NCBI GenBank assembly: GCA_026686845.1 | Contig: JAIVEN010000004.1 | Coordinates: forward strand, 27,250,827-27,314,826 | Direction: 5' to 3' | Length of the DNA: 64,000 nucleotides | Source: Adenanthera pavonina | Taxonomy: Eukaryota; Streptophyta; Magnoliopsida; Fabales; Fabaceae | Shown here: positions 58,806 to 64,000 of the stretch, piece after piece | How positions within the stretch are numbered: the first letter of the stretch is position 1 | Layout: each line of letters starts with the position of its first letter | The notes under the pieces: generated by a model | Database searches by the model: none | The model's input: only the letters and a program-made list of their open reading frames with translations | Told to the model about the DNA's origin: nothing | Program-made: the position numbers and the translations under genes

Positions 58806-59896
58806 TGTCACAACCGAATTTTGATTTTTCATTTTGAAAAATAACATCCCCATAACATTTTTTTAATTACTTTTATTAAACACATAAAAAAAGATAAAAT
58901 AAATAATTAAATAAAAATATATTTTTATTTATAAAGTTGGATTTGACCTAAAATTAGGACATATTTGATTCGTGTTTTTGAAATAGTTTTTCTGTTTTCG
59001 GAAATAGAAAAATAAAAAAACTTATTTGGTAAACCTGTTTTTTATAAACTGTTCTGGAAAATAGAAAAACAAAAATACAGAAAACTCAGAATAATTTATA
59101 GTTTTTGTTCTAGAAAACACAAGAAAAGGTGAAAAATATCTACCTCACTAATGGTAAAGTTTTAAATTTTGAATAACATATCTATCACTCATTAGTTATG
59201 ATTTTGAGAACAACTATTCAAATAGATTTTTTTATTTTCTTGTTTTCAAAACTTATTCTCGAAAATAGTTTTACAAAACTGTTTTGAGAACAAAAAAATA
59301 GAAAATACTGTTAAATAAGCCCTAAATCTCTAGGACCTACTTATTCAGCAATAGGGATCAAAATTCATGTAACTCAAAAGTAAATATATATGTCACTTGG
59401 TATTTTTTTCAAGAGAGAATAAAAAATATATTTTGAAATAAATAATTTTTAAAACAGGATTGTGTTTCTTAATTTGTGAAAAATGAATTATATTTATTTA
59501 AGAAAATTTTTTATTTTTATTATTCTTATTAGTAATCTTACACAAATTTTAAAATCACACTCAATAACCATTCAACTCCACACATAAAGGTTCCCAAAAC
59601 CTTACACAGGTAATTTTAAATCATATATTTTATGAAATTACTTCTTTGGGAAAAATACTTATACTTAAAATAGATATTAAACCTTCCAAAATTTAAAGAA
59701 ATTATTATTATTTTGATTTCATAAACTCATTCTTATTTATTTTTAATAAAAACATATAGATTCCAAAAATATTTTTCCCATAAAAAAAAAAAGAAAGTGC
59801 CCATATAATTCAATTGATATAATCATATAAACTCACAAGTCTTAAGTGATAAATAAGTTAATCTAAATACCAGCGGAGGCTCAAAAAAGCTTCACA
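58806..59896 (-). repeat. Solo or internally deleted LTR G, related to LTR E
   Basis: It starts TGTCACAACCGAATTTTG (compare TGTCACACCCGATTTTTA in E) and ends AGCTTCACA. Flanks CAATT (58801-58805) and CAATA (59897-59901) agree in four of five bases. It shares the block CCTACTTATTCAGCAATAGGGATC with the other LTRs. Without the MITE inside (58956-59323) it is only about 720 bp, so most of the LTR is missing. Confidence 0.65.
58956..59323. mobile_element. MITE with degenerate inverted ends inside LTR G
   Basis: About 368 bp. The left end AGGACATATTTGATTCGTGT and the reverse complement of the right end AGGGCTTATTTAACAGTATT are similar. Inner parts also pair (TTTTTGAAATAG...; CTATTTTTTTG), and the sequence is full of GTTTTC/GAAAAC. 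The flanks CTAAAATT and CTAAATCT could be an 8-bp duplication (hAT type). LTR similarity resumes on both sides, proving insertion. No gene. Confidence 0.65.
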
Positions 59897-61241
59897 CAAT
59901 AAATTATTATAAAATATTTACAACCTTGCGCATTTTGTGATTGTGTGTCATTGTGGGACAAAAAAGTATTTACTTATATGTAATTATAAAATTACAAAAT
60001 TAAAATTACATGGAGAGGAGAGAAGAATAACTTATTATTTGTTTTTTCCTTCTATCCCCTACCTTGACGTGGATGATCAGCATGTTCTGCTGCCAAAGAT
60101 ATTTTTCTTCAAGTATCTATTACTCTTTGTTAATTAAATTGACAAGCATTAACACCATCAATTTTTATGCAAAACTTGGTAATGCAGGAATAGAGTTAGT
60201 ATATATAAGAGATATTTGGAACTCATGAGGTTGAACATAATACAGTTGGGTTATATGCATAATCATGAGAATAATTAAGTAGTTGCGTCTGATGGTTATC
60301 ACTTCTCTACCTATTACTCTAGCTAGTTTCATCAATAGAGTTTTTATTGCATTCATTTTTACCTTTCCTAATCTCAACTTCTCCATAGAAAAAGTCATTA
60401 AATTGATGAAATCCAAACATAGATGCCTATAATTGATTAGTTATGATCTTTATGTAACTGATGTTACTCATCTGCTAATAAGATTGCACTAGAGGATTCA
60501 ACCTGCCATGCGCTGCTGTTATTCAAATGGAAAATTATTCATGCTAGCCATATTGATAAATTAATAGAAATAATTAAAGAATTTTTATATTTTTATTATT
60601 ATGTTGAACAAGGTACAAATAATGACTTGGTGTATGCATAAGAAAGATATCGAGTCATAAAGGATGTCAAAGCAAGCGAGGAAAAGACCGCGCGTTGTCT
60701 GAATGAACAATTTTATTTAATTTTTTTTTCAAGTTACATGCAGTTTGTTAAATCTGTACTATCGTATTCTTTAATAGAAAAGTACCATATGTAAAAACTT
60801 GTTTACCTTTGCGCTGAGCACAAACTTTCATTTAATTAGTATATTATATATTTTTTGACTTAGTTTTGAAATTAATTTTTATTAAAAATTTTATAAAAAA
60901 TTAATTCAAATTAAGGACCAAATATAATTTTTTTTAAAAATCATGTAGGAAATTAATTATAAATAAGAATTGAGGATACAACATTACTGTCTCACTTCAT
61001 TTCTCTTTTTTATATATTTTATGATATCCCATAAAAATAGAGATATTATACTTGATTCTTTGGTATTGCACAATACCAAGGATACAATTCTCATTAATCT
61101 GGTACTATGTCCAGGACAACATATTAAAAGTTATACAAACTTACTATTGAATTGATATATTATAACAAAATAGAAAATATTGTTATTATTGAATGGGCCA
61201 AGCTGTATGTATAACTTTGATATCCATACAATGTGTGGACA

Positions 61242-61273
61242 TTTTATTTATTTATTTATTTATTTATTTATTT
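61242..61273. repeat. (TTTA)n microsatellite
   Basis: About eight tandem TTTA units. Confidence 0.95.
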
Positions 61274-61930
61274 TAGTTAACTTTTTTATTCTCGTTAATT
61301 ATAACATTAATATTTGGATTGATGTCAATAAGTTGACTAAAAAATAATTCGTTAATAAATAATTTATGAAAATAATTATGAATATATAATATATTATACT
61401 ATTAGTTCAAAATTATTTATTGAAATTTGAGATAAACTTGAAAAGATTTAATATTAATTTGGTTAATTTATTGCATTTTATTAATTAATAGTTAAAAAAT
61501 AAATTAATTTCCATTATAATTTAATGAAAAAATTAATTATTGAATCCTGTAATTTTCAAATTAATTGTGAATAATTTCTGGCAAAAAAAATATTGTAAAT
61601 AATCGATTAAACTAATTAAAAAGTAAACTGAAATTATTGCCATGATAAACTATATAATACACATTGATGACGACGATGATGATTACCTTCAGCATTACCT
61701 TTTTTTTTTCTACTATATATTTGTAACTTTTTTTCTCATTTCATTTATCTCAATGGCTACAAAAGAAAAGAGAGAGAGAGAAGAGTGGAGAGGTGATATG
61801 CATTTCTCCTTCACTATATATATATAAAAGATTTATCTGTGTATATGTTTTAGTTTTATAAATATATGGTTCTCTCTCAAATCTATTCAAATCAAATTCT
61901 AATAAAATTAAAAATCTATTTTAAAAAAAA

Positions 61931-61948
61931 TATATATATATATATATA
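61931..61948. repeat. (TA)n microsatellite
   Basis: Nine TA units after an A run. Confidence 0.9.
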
Positions 61949-62139
61949 ACTTATGTTAAAGCAAAAAATATATAGAGCTGATATCCATTCAAAGCATGAA
62001 ATCGATCTTTCATTTCCTTAGAAATAATGCTGAAGTGGCATTGCCTCGGGCTTTCTTTTTTGTAAACAAAATGCTAATGTGATGCTCTCTCCATTTAGAA
62101 TTAATGAGTGTTTTATCTTTCTTTTTCACCTACTTCTAC

Positions 62140-62158
62140 GTGTGTGTGTGTGTGTGTG
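62140..62158. repeat. (GT)n microsatellite
   Basis: Nine GT units following CTACTTCTAC. Confidence 0.95.
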
Positions 62159-62640
62159 AACCTGTGAAGATAGCAATAAAATAACTAATCGTTTTGGCAA
62201 TGCTCATTTAATTTAAATAAAATTACAAAATCACATCATAAACTATAGATATTATTTTAGTGTTAGCGTAGGCAAATTAAATTTTTTTTGGAAATCCAAT
62301 TTAACAGTATAATAATTAATAAATTGTCTTATCAACTAATAAATTAATCATAAATATCAAGTAGTGTTGGCCTAAATTCGAGTATTGGTTCTCTTCATTT
62401 TTTTTCCGAGGAAAAATATCATTCCTCGTCCTTTTTCTTCTTTATCACACACCAATAGATGAGATCAATCCAACCCATGTTTAAATTAAATGCTATAGTT
62501 TTGCATAAAACGAGGCAACAAATCATTTTATAGTGAAAAGATAATGGTGCAAAATAAGTTTTATAGTTTTATAAAAAAAAAGTTTTATAGTTTACACACC
62601 ATTACAATTGTAATCTAGGCATATTTTTAATTTTAAGTAT

Positions 62641-64000
62641 CTTATATCACCAAAAGATGATGTACTTTTGATAATACTTGAATTTAATGGTTTATTTCCT
62701 CATAATTCCACTATTTTATTCACTTTATTTGGCTAATTTGTTGATTTTATTGCATATTTGTGTCATTAGCCTTAATTTGGATTTTTGCATGAAAATGGGA
62801 TTAAAATATGCTTTTTAGATCATTTTTAATATGATTTCAAATTCCAAAAAATACATGGTTTTAATTCTTTCAATTCCCATTTATTTCATAATTAATCCTT
62901 AATTGTTTGTTTGATTAAGCTTTAATTGTGTGCTTTTTAGTAGATTTCTATATGATTCTAATGTGCTTTTGAGATGGTTTATATCATTAATTCATCCATT
63001 TATCATCCTCTTTCATATATTAAAAATTCATATTTTTGTCTATTTCCATCTTTTTCAAAAATTCCATCCACATCTCCATCTTTCCATAAATACCCCTAAT
63101 TAGAGAAGCACTTGGATTTTCATATTTTAATCCCTTGGGATTAACACTTAAACCGCCCCATGATTATATTAAGGACATAATTAGGATTTAATTGAACTAA
63201 TTATGTGGCCAAATTGATTAGGTTTGCTAATGATAATTAATATTCAAAGTTTAGTCAACTAAAGGCATTTTGATCATTGTTGGGTCAAAAATTCAGAAAA
63301 AAGTAATTTTCTTAGTTGCTTTAAATAATTTACCTCAAGTAAATAGATTAAATAAATTCCCTTTGCATCTATATAATTTTCGAAAATTTAGAGTTCTTTT
63401 TGAATGAATTAGTATTTTTTTTATGTGCATTATCTCTCTTTACCTTGGTTTTATTTTTATGTATCACATTTATATCATTCACCTAAGGTTTTATTTTTCA
63501 TATTAATGTAGGTGAAGAGTGAAGACCAAGGTCATGCACATGAAATAATAGGAGCTCATTAATGGCATTTTAATCTACACTAGAAATTTGAATTGGTCAT
63601 GGCTATTTATTGTGTAAGAGTTGATCCTAGCCATTGAACCCATTTAATCTAGACCTAATACCCTTGATTCCCATTTCATTTAGCAGATTTTTCACGCCTC
63701 CTCAGCCTCCATTCATCATCAACCGAAGCATTTTTCCCTTCCATTCACCATCTTCAACGTCAGCTTCATCCACCATCACAACAAGACAAAATCCACCTCT
63801 TCCCTTAATTTTTTGGCTTAAACCATAGCATACTCCTTATTCTCCACCACTTCCCTTCATCAATTTGACTTCATCACGTTACCTTCTTCCATATTCGTCA
63901 TGACCAAAGCTAATTTATCACTTGATGGAGAGCTAGGTATTGCAATGGAGAGCTAAGTTCTCTTGGAGGAAGTCTATGGTGTAGCTTGTTTAAGAAGGGC
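62641..64000. other. Unclassified AT-rich DNA with a pyrimidine-rich end
   Basis: From about 62660 the sequence has the texture of an LTR or LTR leader (long TTTATTTC/ATTTG stretches, then a pyrimidine-rich block at 63650-63870), but I find no partner copy in the window and no element ends. A 64-codon frame (63634-63828, rich in Pro/Ser/Phe) has no recognised motif. The window ends inside this unit, so a leader exon of a gene or element starting beyond 64000 is possible. Confidence 0.4.

Larger units (their letters stand above)
59897..62640. other. AT-rich intergenic DNA
   Basis: No convincing gene on either strand; frames up to 83 codons (60165-60416, minus) lack any recognised motif or coding bias. 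It contains (TTTA)n at 61242-61273, a GA-rich run near 61770, (TA)n at 61931-61948 and (GT)n at 62140-62158. Confidence 0.6.

Noticed and set aside
53977..59896. One complete LTR element bounded by F and G
   Set aside because: The outer flanks (GCATT and CAATA) do not match and the two LTRs are not closer to each other than to E; kept only as a possibility in the findings.
63634..63828. Pro/Ser-rich 64-codon frame as a gene
   Set aside because: Short, low-complexity, no motif and no splice or promoter evidence within the window.

Overview
This window is nuclear DNA of a plant, most likely a eudicot: AT-rich, full of nested LTR retrotransposons of typical plant lineages (Tat/Ogre-like and Tekay-like Ty3/gypsy, a Sirevirus-like Ty1/copia), plus MITEs, a tRNA-type SINE and microsatellites. 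I find no intact host gene, tRNA, rRNA or CRISPR array. Almost every coding stretch is a decayed retroelement gene with stops and frameshifts. Without a search I cannot name the species.

Layout. Bases 1-2921: a short GC-rich piece, then a 5'-truncated LTR (family I, copy A). Bases 2922-3292, 27150-30422 and 42179-about 43106 are pieces of one Tekay-like Ty3/gypsy element on the + strand, opened by two large insertions. The first (3293-27149, minus strand, GTGTC target duplication) is a 23.9-kb Tat/Ogre-like element with 3.6- and 4.0-kb LTRs, an ORF1, gag, protease, RT, RNase H, a second RNase H and integrase. It also has a 39-40 bp minisatellite in its 3' non-coding region. It was itself hit by a solo family-I LTR (10439-13725) and by a broken antisense copia LTR (25112-26022). 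The second (30423-42178, + strand) is an 11.8-kb copia element with 1.64-kb LTRs, gag, pol and an extra ORF after pol that resembles the plant 'putative transposon protein' (Transposase_32-like) family.

Bases 42179-48061: the rest of the Tekay LTR, carrying a SINE with a 17-bp target duplication, then two family-I LTR pieces, one holding a solo copia LTR with an AAATG duplication. Bases 48062-50951: AT-rich spacer. Bases 50952-59896: three more LTRs related to the Tat-element LTR (E, F, G), carrying a GC-rich hAT-like element, a Stowaway MITE and another MITE. Between F and G lies a minus-strand coding relic (about 56908-58805) that I cannot identify. Bases 59897-64000: AT-rich DNA with microsatellites and no convincing gene.

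The elements do not work together as a pathway. They record successive insertions: Tekay first, then Tat and copia, then solo LTRs and MITEs. The least explained coding sequences are the copia accessory ORF (38036-40208), the Tat ORF1 (about 20245-22030) and the unidentified relic at 57-58.8 kb.
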